Positions 13,797-14,976 of a stretch of DNA of 14,976 nucleotides are shown one piece after another. The notes below the pieces were generated by a model. That model searched no databases and was not told the DNA's origin. It was given only the letters and a program-made list of their open reading frames with translations. How positions within the stretch are numbered: position 1 is the stretch's first letter; each line of letters begins with the position of its first letter. The translations under genes and the position numbers were made by a program. Source of the stretch: Treponema sp. (GTDB lineage Bacteria; Spirochaetota; Spirochaetia; Treponematales; Breznakiellaceae); contig JAISOQ010000044.1 of NCBI GenBank assembly GCA_031275515.1, positions 1-14,976 on the forward strand, read 5' to 3'.

Positions 13797-14844
13797 TTTG
13801 ATAATTCAAAAACCATGCGTTGAAGTTCTTCCAGGCCCTCGGTCATATTGGCCCCTTGCCTGCTCCCCGGCTCGGTTGACTGATGCCCTTCAGTGCCGTT
13901 ATAAATGGCGGCGTTTTTGAAGCCCCCTATCCGGTCAAGCCGGGTGATTTCAAGGGAGAGTTCATCATCCCCGGCGCCGCCCCGGAAATGAATGGGAATC
14001 TCCAGGGCGTATCTTGCAAGTTCCCTGAGGTACAAGGCTGTATTGTAGGCTCCCCCGGTAAGGCGGCCTCCCAGCTCCCCAAAGATGCGGGCCAGAGGTT
14101 TGGGCAGGGGCAGCGTACCAGCCGCCGCTTCTGTCATGGTACGGATGGAACTGTGGAGTACCAGTCCGCCGGGGCGTTCTCCCCTGTCGCAGGGGCCTGT
14201 CCCTGTTCCTCCGGAGGCTTTGCCGGCGCTTTTCCTCCGGGCCGTTTCCTTTGCAATATCCGCCGCAATACGGGCGGCCACCGCCCCGCCCAGGGAAAAA
14301 CCATTAAGGATTATGCCCGCCGCCGGTATGCCCATTTCCTCCCGAACATGACGGTAAATCCTGCGCCCGTCCTGATACAGGGATGCTTCGGTTATGGTTG
14401 ACCCGATAAGGGGCGGCAGAGGCGGCGTATTGTTACTGGCCCCAAAGCCCCGGTAATCCACGCCGACCATGGGGACGCCCATCTTGTTGTAGGCCGCTGC
14501 CGCCATTCCGGCCATAGAAGCGCTGGACCCCCCGGAACCGGAAAAGAAGATCACCGCCAGGCCTTTGCCGGGCAAAAGCCCCGAAATCCGGCGGACTTTC
14601 CGGCGAAAAATCCGGCCAATACACATAGCCCCGGAGCAGGGCGGTTTGGGTAGTAATAACCATATCTTCGATACGGGAACCGGCAAAACTGTCCGGGCCG
14701 GTATCCCCCGCCTCCCGCCGCTTCCGCTGTTCCTCCCGGGGATCGCAGCCGTCATGCCGTTCCGCCTCGCCGCCGATTGCCATCTCGTTGAAAAAGCGGC
14801 TCAATACATATCCCGGACCCCCAGGGTTTATACGCGCTTCCCAT
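13778..14844 (-). pseudogene. Alpha/beta hydrolase, apparently frameshifted twice
   Basis: The C-terminal two thirds read as a serine alpha/beta hydrolase: LAVIFFSGSGGSSAS (oxyanion region), VDYRGFGAS, GFSLGG (nucleophile Ser), a late GAGDDE (candidate acid) and GHQST (candidate His). The N-terminal part lies in another frame and reads through MVITTQTALLRGYVYWPDFS. Removing one G from the GGGG near 14590 joins them as SPPDFGLLPGKGLAVIFFS. The best start, ATG 14844 with AAGG six bases upstream, lies in a third frame and joins if one G is removed from the GGGGG at about 14821. No signal peptide is obvious in the rebuilt protein. Substrate unknown; relatives include dienelactone hydrolase-like and BEM46-like proteins. 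Either a decaying gene or two base-call errors. The preceding gene ends 11 bases upstream, suggesting co-transcription. Confidence 0.65.
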
Positions 14845-14855
14845 CGTTTACCTTA

Positions 14856-14976
14856 TCAGGGCTTGTATAACAAGAGGAACCCCGCGGCGGCCAGGATGAT
14901 CCCAAGGAAAACAAAGTCCACGGGCCTCATGGCTATATCGCTGTAGCAGGTACGTTTCTTGACCGGCGCACTAAAA
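14856..14976 (-). CDS. C-terminal 39 residues of an unidentified membrane protein (5' end outside window)
   Basis: The open frame enters from the right edge and ends TGA at 14856. It reads FSAPVKKRTCYSDIAMRPVD, then a strongly hydrophobic segment (FVFLGIILAAAGFLLLY) and a short KP tail, consistent with a last transmembrane helix. The RTCYS..MRPVDF pattern before a final helix is reminiscent of EcfT/CbiQ-type transporter permeases, but the fragment is too short to assign. The hydrolase start lies 11 bases downstream of its stop. Confidence 0.55.
   Translation of the reverse strand, partial: FSAPVKKRTCYSDIAMRPVDFVFLGIILAAAGFLLLYKP

Noticed and set aside
1..14976. CRISPR array, tRNA, rRNA, transposase or integrase genes
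   Set aside because: No regularly spaced direct repeats, cloverleaf or rRNA motifs, or recombinase-like proteins were found; the repeats present are isolated inverted repeats and one gene duplication.

Overview
This window looks like a bacterial carbohydrate-use region of about 50% GC in which every convincing gene lies on the minus strand, so transcription runs from high to low coordinates. Lipoprotein signal peptides, an outer-membrane barrel protein ending in Phe, GH13 enzymes and a CUT1-type sugar importer point to a diderm. The general style (lipoprotein-rich, several CBM-bearing lipoproteins, long poly-G tracts) suggests a spirochaete of the free-living or termite-gut Treponema type. 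That assignment is an inference; no rRNA or marker gene is present.

Layout. 14976-14856: tail of an unidentified membrane protein. 14844-13778: alpha/beta hydrolase with two apparent +1 frameshifts in short G runs. 13652-12558: CrtC/AttH-like protein. 12437-12100: relic of a glucosidase gene that kept its promoter and both ends but lost about 1.5 kb in frame. 12049-8870: sugar ABC importer (binding lipoprotein, an internal terminator, two permeases; no ATPase). 8523-6856: intact oligo-1,6-glucosidase-type GH13 enzyme with a good sigma-70 promoter. 6731-4866: neopullulanase/cyclomaltodextrinase-type GH13 enzyme. 4670-1527: a three-gene unit (outer-membrane barrel protein, lipoprotein with jelly-roll plus CBM41 modules, lipoprotein with a single CBM41) closed by a clear terminator. 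1147-1: start of a CBM41-bearing type I pullulanase lipoprotein that runs out of the window.

How it may work. The CBM41 lipoproteins and lipoprotein pullulanase would bind and debranch alpha-glucan at the cell envelope, the barrel protein would pass oligosaccharides across the outer membrane, the ABC importer would take them into the cytoplasm, and the two signal-less GH13 enzymes would finish degradation. This resembles a Sus system in logic but is built from other parts.

Most notable: two very long homopolymers (20 and 16 G on the coding strand) sit at the signal-peptide/mature boundary of the barrel protein and just after the lipidated Cys of the binding protein. Each leaves its gene one base out of frame. 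They are either phase-variation switches controlling the two sugar-uptake steps or homopolymer errors; the frameshifted hydrolase keeps the second possibility open. Also notable are the triple CBM41 set and the direct repeats of glucosidase sequence flanking the ABC cassette, which place a copied promoter upstream of it.
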